64,000 bases of DNA from Anoxybacillus sp. J5B_2022 (lineage in GTDB: Bacteria; Bacillota; Bacilli; Bacillales; Anoxybacillaceae), in assembly GCF_026847645.1 (NCBI RefSeq), contig NZ_JAPSMC010000006.1:17437-81436 (forward strand), written 5' to 3'. Below, piece by piece: positions 1 through 8,045 of the stretch; position 1 is the first letter of the stretch; every line of letters starts with the position of its first letter. The notes under the pieces were generated by a model. The model had not been told where the DNA came from and searched no databases. It saw only the letters and a program-made list of their open reading frames with translations. The position numbers were made by a program, and so were the translations under genes.

Positions 1-223
1 CCTCCTTTATATTCAACATCACGACAAACCAGGAATGATCGGAAAAGTCGGTAACGTATTAGGCGCCCACGATGTCAACATCGCGACGATGCAAGTCGGC
101 CGTCAGCAAGCCGGCGGAAAAGCGATTATGATGCTTTCGTTAGACAAGCCGCTCGATGAGGAGCTGTTAGAGAAACTGATTGAAATCGGGGATATTGAAA
201 CCGCCAAAAAATTAGAAGTATAA
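1..223 (+). CDS. serA: D-3-phosphoglycerate dehydrogenase, C-terminal end (partial)
   Basis: Only the last 73 or so residues are inside the window; the frame is open through base 2 and ends at TAA. What is visible is a regulatory ACT domain: a start resembling YIQHHDKPGMIGKVG, then a conserved segment around NIATMQVGR and a closing two-strand unit. That pattern is typical of the C-terminus of bacterial SerA, which oxidises 3-phosphoglycerate in the first step of serine synthesis and binds serine through this domain. The catalytic domain lies outside the window. B. subtilis has serA close to sigX-rsiX, which supports the call. A hairpin terminator follows directly. Confidence 0.9.
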   Translation, partial: LLYIQHHDKPGMIGKVGNVLGAHDVNIATMQVGRQQAGGKAIMMLSLDKPLDEELLEKLIEIGDIETAKKLEV

Positions 224-227
224 AAAA

Positions 228-260
228 TAAAAAGGAATGGGCAACCCCATTCCTTTTTCA
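228..260. terminator. Intrinsic terminator shared by serA and the PHP phosphatase gene
   Basis: An AAAGGAATGGG arm pairs with CCCATTCCTTT across a short loop, with an A-run before and a T-run after. It can serve serA (plus) and the convergent gene ending at 264 (minus). Confidence 0.85.
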
Positions 261-263
261 TTT

Positions 264-1076
264 TTATCCTAGCGGTACTGCTTTTCGCTCGCCTTTATGG
301 AATGTCATTAGCTCGGTATAGCCAACTTCTTTCGCAAGGGCAATGGCCTTGTCAAAATCAGCACCGACATGTTCTGGCACGTGGGCATCGGACGAAAGCA
401 CGATTGGAATCTTTTTATCGTAGCACATTTGCAGCAGCCGCTTGTCTGGATATAGCTCTCCTACCGGCTTGCGCAGCCCTGCGGTGCTAATTTCGACGCA
501 CGTCTTCGAATTGGCAAGCGCCGTCGTCGCTCGGTCGTACTGTTCAAGCAAAAACTCTTCATCTTCTGGAACGTATTTAAAAATTTTCACTAAGTCCAAA
601 TGACCAATAATGTCAAACAAATTCGACTCCGCTAACGTCACAACTTGGTCAAAATATTTGCGGTATGTATCATATAAATCTCGCCGCTCCCATTCTTTCC
701 GATATTCTGCCAAATCAATGCCAAAATCATCGACCCAATGAATCGAGCCAATGACGTAATCAAAATCGTACGCGCGAATAAATTCAGCCATTTCCTCATG
801 TTTTCCTGGCGTATAATCCATTTCCACCGACATTTTCACATCAATTCCTGCATCCCACGCTTCATGGAATAAACGGACATAGTCAGCCATGTCGTAGTAA
901 CGACGCTCTTCCACCCACGGATTGGAAAGAATGTTTTTCGTTTGGTAAAAATGATACGCATGTTCCGAAATACCAAAGTGTTGAATCCCTTTTCGCGCCG
1001 CCTCGTTTGTAAATTGTTTTAAATAATCGAGCGTCAGCGTTCCCCGCTCTAAATGGTTATGATAGTCTGTGAGCAT
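264..1076 (-). CDS. PHP-domain phosphatase, histidinol-phosphatase type
   Basis: A 270-residue protein that starts MLTDYHNHLERG, the HxH metal motif of the PHP superfamily. Further metal-ligand motifs follow: GISEHAYHF, the MSVEMDY acidic strand, IGSIHW, IGHLDLVK and SSDAHVPEHVG near the end. Length and motif order fit the HisK/HisJ-type histidinol-phosphate phosphatases that remove phosphate in histidine synthesis. It is not next to other his genes, so the substrate is inferred; related PHP proteins act on other phosphate esters. The start is supported by a strong GGGAGGAG ribosome site 6 bases upstream. Confidence 0.8.
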   Translation of the reverse strand: MLTDYHNHLERGTLTLDYLKQFTNEAARKGIQHFGISEHAYHFYQTKNILSNPWVEERRYYDMADYVRLFHEAWDAGIDVKMSVEMDYTPGKHEEMAEFIRAYDFDYVIGSIHWVDDFGIDLAEYRKEWERRDLYDTYRKYFDQVVTLAESNLFDIIGHLDLVKIFKYVPEDEEFLLEQYDRATTALANSKTCVEISTAGLRKPVGELYPDKRLLQMCYDKKIPIVLSSDAHVPEHVGADFDKAIALAKEVGYTELMTFHKGERKAVPLG

Positions 1077-1161
1077 TGTAATCTCCTCCCCGCTATGTTT
1101 TTCTTCTCATTATATCTATTAATAAGCGGGAGGACAATCACTTTCATGAATTTTCAAAATG

Positions 1162-1248
1162 TTAATTGGCAAGCCCGATCATAAATAATAAGCGAATGCA
1201 CACGACCATCCCTGCCACCGCAAGCAACCGTTTCACCACATCTTCCAT
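1162..1248 (-). CDS. Very small hydrophobic protein, 28 residues, unknown function
   Basis: A short reading frame with ATG, a strong GGGAGG site 9 bases upstream and TAA stop. It encodes a basic/acidic start (MEDVVKRL) followed by one hydrophobic stretch (LLAVAGMVVCIRLLFMIGLA) long enough for a single membrane helix. Nothing in it identifies a family. The good ribosome site and membrane-like composition argue for a real gene, but it is too short to be sure. It sits alone between the PHP phosphatase and the restriction-modification region, on the same strand as both flanking minus genes. Confidence 0.45.
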   Translation of the reverse strand: MEDVVKRLLAVAGMVVCIRLLFMIGLAN

Positions 1249-1320
1249 CGCTTCGTTCCTCCCTTTCGTGATATCAGCCATATATGTATTATGTGAAAAA
1301 AGGAACGATTAGAACTGGTT

Positions 1321-1629
1321 TTATTCGACGGGAGTTCGTGGTAATTCGCTAAAATATTTAATCTGTATATTTTCTATTTTGGCGATCTCCAGCAATAGCT
1401 TTTCATCAAATTCATCTTCTAACGGTTTTTCAAGGAAAATGATGTCAATTTTATTTGACGATGAGTGAAGTAATTCATAAAACTCACTTCTCTCCGCATA
1501 TTGATCGATAAATACACCTTTTATAACATTGTCCGTTTCTAATTGTCGAATGAAGTCATTTATGAACGCAATTACTTCTTCTATTTTTTGGTTTACCTTC
1601 ATTTGATAATAAATTGCGATTGTTGCCAC
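1321..1629 (-). CDS. Small resolvase-like (serine recombinase N-terminal fold) protein, probably inactive
   Basis: A 102-residue protein if started at the GTG that has GAGGG 9 bases upstream; a TTG three codons earlier sits almost on that site and is less likely. No family is recognised with certainty. The pattern ATIAIYY at the start, VIKGVFIDQYAERSEFYELL in the middle and KIDIIFLEKPL later resembles the N-terminal domain of serine recombinases (VAIYxRVS, then D-x-S-x-R, then FDxVLVxKxDRL). The catalytic serine position is replaced and there is no DNA-binding C-terminal domain. It is divergent from the methyltransferase gene, so a regulatory or accessory role is possible but unproven. Confidence 0.5.
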   Translation of the reverse strand: MATIAIYYQMKVNQKIEEVIAFINDFIRQLETDNVIKGVFIDQYAERSEFYELLHSSSNKIDIIFLEKPLEDEFDEKLLLEIAKIENIQIKYFSELPRTPVE

Positions 1630-1755
1630 TTGTATCAACCCTCTCTGTTAGGGTATTGCCAAAGTAGGCTATAATATTTTAACACTTCAACAACCACTCA
1701 ACAACAAAATTTGCTATAATGAACCTAGGACAAATGTTCGAGGGAGGTGTTCCAT

Positions 1756-2751
1756 TTGTTATATCGGTTTATTGATCTTTTTGCTGGTATCGGAGGTATG
1801 CGACTTGCTTTCGAACCATATGGTATTTGTGTATTTTCATCTGAGTGGGATATAAAGGCACAGGAAACGTATATAGCTAATTTTGGCGAGAAACCGCATG
1901 GAGATATCAGAAAGATTGATGTAAAAGATATTCCTGACCACGATATTTTGTTAGCCGGTTTCCCGTGTCAACCATTCTCTATTGCGGGTGTCAGCAAAAA
2001 AAAATCATTGGGGAAACCGCACGGCTTTCTCGATGAAACACAAGGAACATTGTTTTTTGATATTGCACGTATCCTAAAAGAAAAACAACCGCAAGCGTTT
2101 TTGTTAGAAAATGTAAAAAACCTTAAGAGCCATGATAAAGGTAGAACATACCGAATCATAAAAAATGTGTTAGAGTACGAATTAGGTTATACAGTGTACG
2201 ATGCGGTATTAAATGCAAAAGGACTTGTCCCACAAAATCGCGAACGTATCTATATTGTCGGCTTTAAAAAGCCCATCAAATTTGAATTTCCTAAAATCCC
2301 CGAAAAAGGACCTGCGCTTCGTACGATTTTAGAAGAAAATGTAGAAGATAAATATACTTTATCAGATAAACTATGGGAATATCTTCAATCATATAAAGAG
2401 AAACACGCTAAAAAAGGCAACGGATTTGGATATGGACTAGCTGATCTTAACTCTTACAGCAGGACATTATCTGCTCGATACTATAAAGACGGAAGCGAAA
2501 TTTTAATTCCTCAAAAAGGGAAAAATCCTAGGAGATTGACTCCACGAGAATGCGCTCGTTTACAAGGTTTTCCAGAAACATTCAAGATTGTAGTTAGCAA
2601 TACCGCTGCATATAAACAGTTTGGAAATAGCGTTGCTGTTCCCGTCGTGAAATTAATCGCAGAAAAAATGATCCAAGCTATCGAGAAGGATGAAATGATC
2701 GAAAACAATCTGAATGTGAAAGAGGGAAAGATCGAATATGCAACAAAATAA
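1756..2751 (+). CDS. DNA (cytosine-5-)-methyltransferase, Dcm/EcoRII type
   Basis: A C5-cytosine methyltransferase of 331 residues. All core motifs are in order: [10 protein letters not shown] (motif I, residues 4-13, AdoMet binding), [11 protein letters not shown] with catalytic Cys70, ENVKN with Glu117, [10 protein letters not shown], and GNSVAVPV near the end. The target-recognition stretch containing [16 protein letters not shown] and the [14 protein letters not shown] block is very like Dcm and M.EcoRII, which modify the inner C of CCWGG; CCNGG enzymes share part of it. The TTG start at 1756 is chosen because GGGAGG lies 8 bases upstream; the in-frame GTG at 1747 overlaps that site. It protects host DNA from the nuclease encoded next, whose gene overlaps its end by 14 bases. 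Confidence 0.92.
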   Translation: MLYRFIDLFAGIGGMRLAFEPYGICVFSSEWDIKAQETYIANFGEKPHGDIRKIDVKDIPDHDILLAGFPCQPFSIAGVSKKKSLGKPHGFLDETQGTLFFDIARILKEKQPQAFLLENVKNLKSHDKGRTYRIIKNVLEYELGYTVYDAVLNAKGLVPQNRERIYIVGFKKPIKFEFPKIPEKGPALRTILEENVEDKYTLSDKLWEYLQSYKEKHAKKGNGFGYGLADLNSYSRTLSARYYKDGSEILIPQKGKNPRRLTPRECARLQGFPETFKIVVSNTAAYKQFGNSVAVPVVKLIAEKMIQAIEKDEMIENNLNVKEGKIEYATK

Positions 2752-3913
2752 TTCCGAAAAACTGATGAGTGCAATTGGAGCGGCCAAGAAGTTTGGTCGC
2801 TTTTATTGCAAAATAATTTCTGCTAATGACGCCGATTTGACAGGAGCCCACCAAGCAGGTATTTACATCGCAAAACAAGCTTGGCATATCTTTTTTGAGG
2901 AAAAAGGGAGAAAAGGGGAGAATAAAGATAAATTTATAAAAGTCTATATTGAAGGTTATATTCCGTTTGAAAGCCGCGTCATTTACTATGGTAAGGGAAC
3001 GCGAAATGAATATAGGCTTACCAGGTTTTGGAATCAATCACCTTTCCATAAAGAAGAGCAAGTCGGAAATTTAATCATCTTTATTCCGGTTGACCATGAG
3101 AATTTTAAAGTTTGGATTTTAGACACAGAAGAAGAGATTGAACTATTTTTGAATACATTTTCTTTATCAATTATGGAAAATCATGCAGTATACGATGAGG
3201 GGACGATAAAAGATATTGACTTATCTGCAAAACTAGAGCAAGAGATTGAGAAAGTTTCTGCTTTATTTAATGATTTTCCTGAAACGATTCAACTTGCTGA
3301 AACAGCAAGAAAAGTGCATAAATGCGTATATAAGAAAAAAGCATTTTCACCTGACCATATCCTCCTAGAGTGGGTGAAAACGGAATATAATGTATTTAGG
3401 GCGATTGAAAAAAATGTATATAAAGACTATCTAACAAAGCCTTTCAATGATTTGGAAACGCTTATTACCGTTGCAAACAGTGTGTTAAATAGAAGAAAAA
3501 GCCGAGCTGGAAAATCTTTAGAGCATCATGTAGATTTTTTGCTAACTTCCTATAACATTCCATTTAGCCATCCAGGCAAATCGGAAGGAAATAAAAAACC
3601 GGATTTTTTATTTCCCTCAAATGATGCATATGCAAATTTTTCATTTCCTGAAACAGATTTAATCTTCTTAGGAGTAAAAACTACTTGCAAAGATCGATGG
3701 AGACAAATACTTAACGAAGCGGACAGGATAAAAGAAAAACACTTATTAACGCTTCAACAAGGGATATCTCCAAACCAATTAGATGAAATGGCAGCAGAAA
3801 AAGTAATTCTAGTCGTTCCAAAACCGTATCATTCATTTTATCCAGCAGCATATCAGCACAGACTATGGACCATTGAGAAATTTATACAGTTTGCTGAAGA
3901 AAAGTATAGTTGA
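2738..3913 (+). CDS. EcoRII-type type IIE restriction endonuclease
   Basis: A 391-residue protein matching the two-domain layout of EcoRII (404 residues). The N-terminal effector-binding domain (residues 20-150) carries the signature [15 protein letters not shown] and RLTRFW. The C-terminal nuclease domain (240-391) carries [22 protein letters not shown] with Asp289, and [16 protein letters not shown] with Lys314, Lys318 and Glu327, an EcoRII-type PD-(D/E)xK site. Such enzymes cut before CCWGG and need a second copy of the site as effector. Specificity here is inferred from similarity. The ATG lies inside the end of the methyltransferase gene, so the two are co-transcribed, methylase first. 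The gene looks intact and is AT-richer than its neighbours, which suggests horizontal transfer. Confidence 0.93.
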   Translation: MQQNNSEKLMSAIGAAKKFGRFYCKIISANDADLTGAHQAGIYIAKQAWHIFFEEKGRKGENKDKFIKVYIEGYIPFESRVIYYGKGTRNEYRLTRFWNQSPFHKEEQVGNLIIFIPVDHENFKVWILDTEEEIELFLNTFSLSIMENHAVYDEGTIKDIDLSAKLEQEIEKVSALFNDFPETIQLAETARKVHKCVYKKKAFSPDHILLEWVKTEYNVFRAIEKNVYKDYLTKPFNDLETLITVANSVLNRRKSRAGKSLEHHVDFLLTSYNIPFSHPGKSEGNKKPDFLFPSNDAYANFSFPETDLIFLGVKTTCKDRWRQILNEADRIKEKHLLTLQQGISPNQLDEMAAEKVILVVPKPYHSFYPAAYQHRLWTIEKFIQFAEEKYS

Positions 3914-3928
3914 GAAAAAATAGCAAAG

Positions 3929-3963
3929 AAACAGGTGCCACAAAAGTGGTGGGGCACCTGTCG
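3929..3963 (-). terminator. Hairpin terminator after rsiX
   Basis: ACAGGTGCC pairs with GGCACCTGT. On the minus strand the hairpin directly follows the rsiX stop and is followed by TTTCTTT. On the plus strand there is no T-run, so it serves mainly the minus-strand operon. Confidence 0.6.
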
Positions 3964-3968
3964 AACGG

Positions 3969-5087
3969 TTAGTGGGCCGGCACCGGATTCGGTGCGACGG
4001 GCACCTCGATTTTTTCGTTGAACCGGTACGGTCCGATATGATCGACGCTTCCGCCGGTAAACGTGACCGACCGAAAACGAAATTCTTTCGCCGTCAACAA
4101 GATCGCCTCGAGCATCCATTGCGATATAGCGGAATCAGAAAACGACGAGTCAGCGGCAAATTGAACAACGAGGCCGTCGTTTTGTTTTTGGACGGAGGCA
4201 ATATGCACTTCTTTCGCAATCGATGGACGGAACAGATCGCCGGTCACATGTTGCATGCTGTAAAGCGCTTCTTCAATCGTCGCAAACTCCTGTAATGACG
4301 GCGCTAAAAACAGCGGATAAGAGTGATCCAGCTGGTAAAAATAATACGCTCGCTTTTTCGGCGAAATGGTCATCGCTTCAAGATGGCCGGTATTCGGTAA
4401 ATCAATGCCTTTTTTCGTGTCCGTAAAAAATTGCACGCTCGTTCCTCCTAGCCAGCGGACCGTTTCTTCTACGCTCGCGAGAAACATCGTTTCGCCCGTA
4501 GAACCGCTTGAAAAAACCGGATGGGTTTTCGGAAGGCGAACGATCCACACGTCCGGATGATCAACGGCAGCGGAAAGTCCTACCCCGTCAAACCAGCGGC
4601 TGTCCAGTCCCCATTCCGCAAGTTGCGATTTCGCCGCTTCTATTTGCTTGTCGCGCGCGATTTGTTCGTTTGCTACAAAGCTAATGGGAATGATCGTCTG
4701 AGCGCTTTTATCTGGGAGACCGAAAACGACCGCTTTTCCGCTCATGATGACACGGGAAGAAACAGCAGCCGCTTGATCTGCTTGCAGCGTCCTATTTTGT
4801 TCCGGCGCTGATTCTTTCGCCTTCATCGTGATGGACATTTTCGGCTGTTGCTCTTTGCTGCTTTCATTCGTAGGTGAGGAAGAATAAAGCGATACACTGA
4901 TCACAACAAATAGGCAGGCGGCTGCTAGCGAAACGACCGTTGGAACGATGCGCGTGCTGCGTTGCTTGCTTGTTGAAGTGAACTCGATGTGCCGGTAAAT
5001 CGCTTCTTTCGAACGGCGATCCTTCACCTGTGGCATTTGCTTCAATAGCGATTGAATCTCTTCCTCATTCCATCGGGATTTTCTCAT
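3969..5087 (-). CDS. rsiX: Anti-sigma-X factor RsiX
   Basis: A 372-residue membrane protein, close in length to B. subtilis RsiX (about 368). The short cytosolic N-terminus, starting MRKSRWNEEEIQSLLKQMP, is the sigma-binding part. It is followed by one membrane helix (about residues 45-67, IVPTVVSLAAACLFVVISVS) and a long extracytoplasmic domain. The gene begins inside the end of sigX (23-base overlap), the usual arrangement for an ECF sigma factor and its inhibitor, so the two are translationally coupled. RsiX holds SigX inactive at the membrane. The start has GGGAGG 8 bases upstream. Confidence 0.88.
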   Translation of the reverse strand: MRKSRWNEEEIQSLLKQMPQVKDRRSKEAIYRHIEFTSTSKQRSTRIVPTVVSLAAACLFVVISVSLYSSSPTNESSKEQQPKMSITMKAKESAPEQNRTLQADQAAAVSSRVIMSGKAVVFGLPDKSAQTIIPISFVANEQIARDKQIEAAKSQLAEWGLDSRWFDGVGLSAAVDHPDVWIVRLPKTHPVFSSGSTGETMFLASVEETVRWLGGTSVQFFTDTKKGIDLPNTGHLEAMTISPKKRAYYFYQLDHSYPLFLAPSLQEFATIEEALYSMQHVTGDLFRPSIAKEVHIASVQKQNDGLVVQFAADSSFSDSAISQWMLEAILLTAKEFRFRSVTFTGGSVDHIGPYRFNEKIEVPVAPNPVPAH

Positions 5088-5613
5088 GATGCCAACCTCC
5101 CTTCGCTGCTTCTTCCTCCATTTGCTGCCTGAGCCGTTTTAACGCCCGGTGCTGCGTCGTTTTCACTTTGCTTTCCGTCCAGCCAAGCGCTTCGGCCGTT
5201 TCCGCTACCGACAGTCCTTGAATAAACCGAAGCACGACGACAAGTCGCTGATCAATGGTACAACCGCCTAAGCAGCGGTACATGAGCTGAATTTCTTCGT
5301 TTTGAACAGCGATCTCCTCTGGCAACGGGCTAGGATCGTGCAGCGGCTGTACTGTCCAGTCGAACGTTTTCATGATTTTGTAGCGCCAACTTCTTTGCTT
5401 GCGAAAAAAATCAATCGCGACATGCTTCGCAATCGACAACAGCCACGTCTTTTCGCTGCTTCTCCCTTCAAACCGATCGTACGAGCGCAATACTTTCATA
5501 TATACTTCTTGAACAAGGTCTTCCGCCTGTTCTCGATTTCGTACCATATAAAATAAAAACTGAAACAAATCTTGATGATATTTTTCGTACAGTTCATCGA
5601 AAATGGAGTCCAT
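5065..5613 (-). CDS. sigX: ECF RNA polymerase sigma factor SigX
   Basis: A 182-residue extracytoplasmic-function sigma factor. Region 2 covers roughly residues 5-75 (DLFQFLFYMVRNREQAEDLVQEVY, then the RSSEKTWLLSIAKH segment). Region 4 covers roughly 120-172, with the helix-turn-helix GLSVAETAEALGWTESKVKTTQHRALKRL. In B. subtilis SigX controls cell-surface charge genes and its own operon. Here a match to the SigX promoter lies just upstream, supporting autoregulation. In B. subtilis sigX-rsiX follows resE directly; in this genome the two loci are separated by the 8-kb cobamide cluster. Confidence 0.9.
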   Translation of the reverse strand: MDSIFDELYEKYHQDLFQFLFYMVRNREQAEDLVQEVYMKVLRSYDRFEGRSSEKTWLLSIAKHVAIDFFRKQRSWRYKIMKTFDWTVQPLHDPSPLPEEIAVQNEEIQLMYRCLGGCTIDQRLVVVLRFIQGLSVAETAEALGWTESKVKTTQHRALKRLRQQMEEEAAKGGWHHEKIPME

Positions 5614-5640
5614 CCATTCCCCTCCCGTTCTACTGCATTA

Positions 5641-5667
5641 GTCGCGACCATCATCGTTTTTGTTACA
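5641..5667 (-). promoter_or_regulatory. SigX-type autoregulatory promoter of sigX
   Basis: Reading the minus strand, TGTAAC (5667-5662) and CGAC (5644-5641) are separated by exactly 17 bases, matching the ECF SigX consensus TGTAAC-N17-CGWC. It lies about 30 bases upstream of the sigX start codon. Confidence 0.7.
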
Positions 5668-5693
5668 GCGGCATCTTCAAAATTGTATAACAA

Positions 5694-5736
5694 AAAAAAG
5701 GAAGAATATGACGTGATACTCTCCCTTTTTTATGAC
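5694..5736 (-). terminator. Terminator at the end of the cobamide operon
   Basis: An imperfect hairpin (GGGAGAGTAT pairing with ATATTCTTCC) is followed on the minus strand by a run of about nine T residues. It separates the adenosyltransferase gene from sigX. Confidence 0.65.
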
Positions 5737-5738
5737 GA

Positions 5739-6311
5739 TTATTGTTCGTCTTTCTCTCGAAACACAATCGCGCTTCGTTCGTATTCGACGTCGCGGACGC
5801 CTAAACGAGCGTTAATGACGCGAGCGACTGCGAAAAAGTAGTCGGAAAGTCGGTTGACGTACTGCAAAACAATGTCGTTGATCGGTTCAGCTTTGCTGAG
5901 TGACACGATGCAGCGCTCCGCTCTTCTTGTCACCGTCCGTGCCACATGAATCGCAGCCGCCGCTTTGGAACCGCCCGGCAAAATAAATTTCTCTAACGGA
6001 GGCGCTTCTTTAATATATTCATCGATTCGCTGCTCTAAAAACGCCACCATCTCCACCGTTACTTTGTACGGCAGCTTTCCGTTCACAATTGCTAAATCGC
6101 CGCCACAATCAAACAGTTCGTGCTGAATTTTTTGCAGTTCGGCATAAATGTCTTGAAACGCTTCTCCTTCTAGCAGCGTCATCGCCTGACCGACAAACGA
6201 ATTCACTTCATCCAACGTACCGTACGCCTCGACGCGCAAATGATCTTTATCGACACGCCCGCCAATCAAACTCGTTTTCCCTTTATCGCCTGTTCTCGTA
6301 TACAGCTTCAT
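5739..6311 (-). CDS. pduO: ATP:cob(I)alamin adenosyltransferase, PduO type
   Basis: A 190-residue enzyme that transfers adenosine from ATP to cob(I)alamin or cobinamide. The PduO-family signature is clear: MKLYTRTGDKGKTSLIGG at the N-terminus (ATP site), FILPGGSKAAAAIHVARTVTRRAER in the middle, and YVNRLSDYFFAVAR near the end. It corresponds to B. subtilis YvqK. The ATG at 6311 is chosen because AGGGGAGAG lies just upstream and it forms an ATGA overlap with the stop of the preceding gene; the longer open frame upstream lacks a ribosome site. It is the last gene of the salvage operon and would supply the adenosylated corrinoid used by CobU and CobS. Confidence 0.9.
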   Translation of the reverse strand: MKLYTRTGDKGKTSLIGGRVDKDHLRVEAYGTLDEVNSFVGQAMTLLEGEAFQDIYAELQKIQHELFDCGGDLAIVNGKLPYKVTVEMVAFLEQRIDEYIKEAPPLEKFILPGGSKAAAAIHVARTVTRRAERCIVSLSKAEPINDIVLQYVNRLSDYFFAVARVINARLGVRDVEYERSAIVFREKDEQ

Positions 6312-6733
6312 TTCTCTCTCCCCTTTATTTGCTCCGCTAGCCCACACCAAATGCGGTCGACACGGTCACATCGTTTCACCAACTGCTGGTAACACCATCC
6401 GGTCACATCGCGCCAATTTCGCTCCTCTTTTTCCATCGGCACAATGCCTTGCGTAATGTCGCAGCCAATCCAAATGACCTTTCGCCCATCCATTTGTTGT
6501 TCCCATTCGTGCCATGCTTGAAAAAACGCACTCCAATGCTTGTTATCCGGCAAGCGGCGAATGAACACTTCCATTCCCTCAAAAATAACGATGCGCTCCG
6601 TCGCTTCACTCGGCCAAAACGCCTCTTGTTCATAGCCGCTACACCAACGGTATGAGTTTATTTCCGTAAGTCGGTAGTACTCATACACCCATTTTCTCTT
6701 CCCTTGAAACGCACCTCCGACAATGAAATGCAT
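6308..6733 (-). CDS. Short CobU-like nucleotide-binding protein
   Basis: A 141-residue protein starting MHFIVGGAFQGKRKWV. The GGAFQGKR loop is a Walker A-like motif, but the Ser/Thr that normally follows the Lys is Arg. Later blocks (ERIVIFEGMEVFIRR, VIWIGCDITQGIVP) resemble the CobU strand order, including an EGME segment where CobU has its Walker B region. Related short proteins in Bacillaceae are annotated as adenosylcobinamide kinase/guanylyltransferase. A full CobU is encoded 1.3 kb upstream in the same operon, so this one is probably a divergent paralogue with another role. Its start lies 76 bases inside the end of cobC, an unusually long overlap. Confidence 0.65.
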   Translation of the reverse strand: MHFIVGGAFQGKRKWVYEYYRLTEINSYRWCSGYEQEAFWPSEATERIVIFEGMEVFIRRLPDNKHWSAFFQAWHEWEQQMDGRKVIWIGCDITQGIVPMEKEERNWRDVTGWCYQQLVKRCDRVDRIWCGLAEQIKGREK

Positions 6734-7314
6734 CGTTCTCGCCCCTCCCATCGCTCCATTGTCGACATCAGTGTAAATCCACCGCCAAACGGTACCGTCC
6801 ATTCCCAAAACGACTTTGCCATCGGTGCATAACGTTCTAACACATAGCGAATCGGCCCGCCATGCGTCACGATCACTACGTGCGAAGCCGAACATCGTTT
6901 AGCAAGCGCAATCGTTCCCATCAGCGCCTTTTCGATTCGGGCTTGGAAATCGCGATAATGTTCTCCGTTAGGCGGAGCGGTAGAAAACGGCGAGTCGAGC
7001 CACTCGCTGTACTCTTTTACTTCTTTCAACTCCGCAAACGTTTTTCCTTCCCACTCGCCAAAATTTATTTCGCGCCATTCGCGCATCGTATAAACAGGAA
7101 CAGCTAAATGACCGAGCAACGATGCGCACGTTTGCCGACAACGCTGTAAATCGCTTGTCACCATGAGATCAATACGAGCATCGAGGGAAACACTCCGCAG
7201 CCGACGAATTTCTTGCTCCGGCAGCGGAACATCCGTAAAACCGATATAACGTTTTTCCTCGTTTTCTTTCGTCATGCCGTGACGAAGAAAGGTAAGAGCC
7301 AAAGGATGAACCAT
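6658..7314 (-). CDS. cobC: Histidine phosphatase, alpha-ribazole-5'-phosphate phosphatase type
   Basis: A 218-residue member of the phosphoglycerate-mutase-like family. The catalytic motif LTFLRHGMTKENEEKRYIG (RHG) is at the N-terminus; REINFGEWEGKTF and VTHGGPIRY carry the other acid and histidine residues. Location among cobamide genes points to removal of phosphate from alpha-ribazole phosphate or adenosylcobalamin phosphate in lower-ligand assembly. The ATG at 7314 is preferred over a GTG two codons upstream because GGAGG is 7 bases before the ATG and only 1 before the GTG. It overlaps cobS by 43 bases. Confidence 0.82.
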   Translation of the reverse strand: MVHPLALTFLRHGMTKENEEKRYIGFTDVPLPEQEIRRLRSVSLDARIDLMVTSDLQRCRQTCASLLGHLAVPVYTMREWREINFGEWEGKTFAELKEVKEYSEWLDSPFSTAPPNGEHYRDFQARIEKALMGTIALAKRCSASHVVIVTHGGPIRYVLERYAPMAKSFWEWTVPFGGGFTLMSTMERWEGRERCISLSEVRFKGRENGCMSTTDLRK

Positions 7315-8045
7315 AGCCACACCTCCGTTCCTTCGACAAATGCGCCGAGCATATCGCCGGTAATGCCGCCGAACTGCCGTTCGTAAAACGAACGCGCGCC
7401 TAGCAAACTAAAAAAAGCACCGATCGCAAGTAAAATCGTTTCGACAGGACGAACGACGCTAAAGCCTGCTATCCCTATACTTAACAAAACGATAATAAAG
7501 CGAGCATCCCCTTTCGTCACATGTTCGCGAAACGCCGCTGCCATCCCTGTCGGCTTTGCCAACTTCCCATAGAGCAACAAAAGCGACATAAACGACCGGG
7601 AAAAAAACGGTACAACGATAAATACAACCGGCGCTACGTGCTGATGCATTACCTCATATAAAAAGACGAACCGAAACGAAAGAAGAAAAATAATCGATAA
7701 AACTGCAAACGCTCCAACGCGTGAATCTTTCATAATGTCGAGCCTGCGCTCTTTATCCCGATAAGAAAAAAACGCATCGCTGACGTCCATCCAACCGTCC
7801 GCATGCAAGCCCCCCGATAAGAAAATCGCCAAAAACAAAAGGGAAAGCGAAAGAAACAAAGGCGATACCGGTGTTTGTACGAAAAGCCAATAAATAATCG
7901 CTTGCACGCTGCCAACCAATACGCCAACAACAGGAAACATTCGAACGGACCAGCGCGCGGTTTTCGCTTCCCACGGAACTTCTTTTCCTAGCGGAAAAAC
8001 GGTTAAAAACTGAAGTGCCAAACATAGCCCGTGCCATATCATCAT
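7272..8045 (-). CDS. cobS: Adenosylcobinamide-GDP ribazoletransferase CobS
   Basis: A 257-residue polytopic membrane enzyme that joins adenosylcobinamide-GDP to alpha-ribazole, the last step of the nucleotide-loop pathway. The family hallmarks are visible: ALQFLTVFP at the N-terminus, SGGLHADGWMDVSDAFFS (acidic metal site), DIMKDSRVGAFA, and GGITGDMLGAFVE near the C-terminus, separated by hydrophobic helices. The start at 8045 gives an ATGA overlap with the cobU stop; the long upstream open frame is a shadow of cobU. Confidence 0.92.
   Translation of the reverse strand: MMIWHGLCLALQFLTVFPLGKEVPWEAKTARWSVRMFPVVGVLVGSVQAIIYWLFVQTPVSPLFLSLSLLFLAIFLSGGLHADGWMDVSDAFFSYRDKERRLDIMKDSRVGAFAVLSIIFLLSFRFVFLYEVMHQHVAPVVFIVVPFFSRSFMSLLLLYGKLAKPTGMAAAFREHVTKGDARFIIVLLSIGIAGFSVVRPVETILLAIGAFFSLLGARSFYERQFGGITGDMLGAFVEGTEVWLWFILWLLPFFVTA

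Noticed and set aside
1747..1755. GTG start for the methyltransferase
   Set aside because: It overlaps the GGGAGG ribosome site; TTG at 1756 is correctly spaced.
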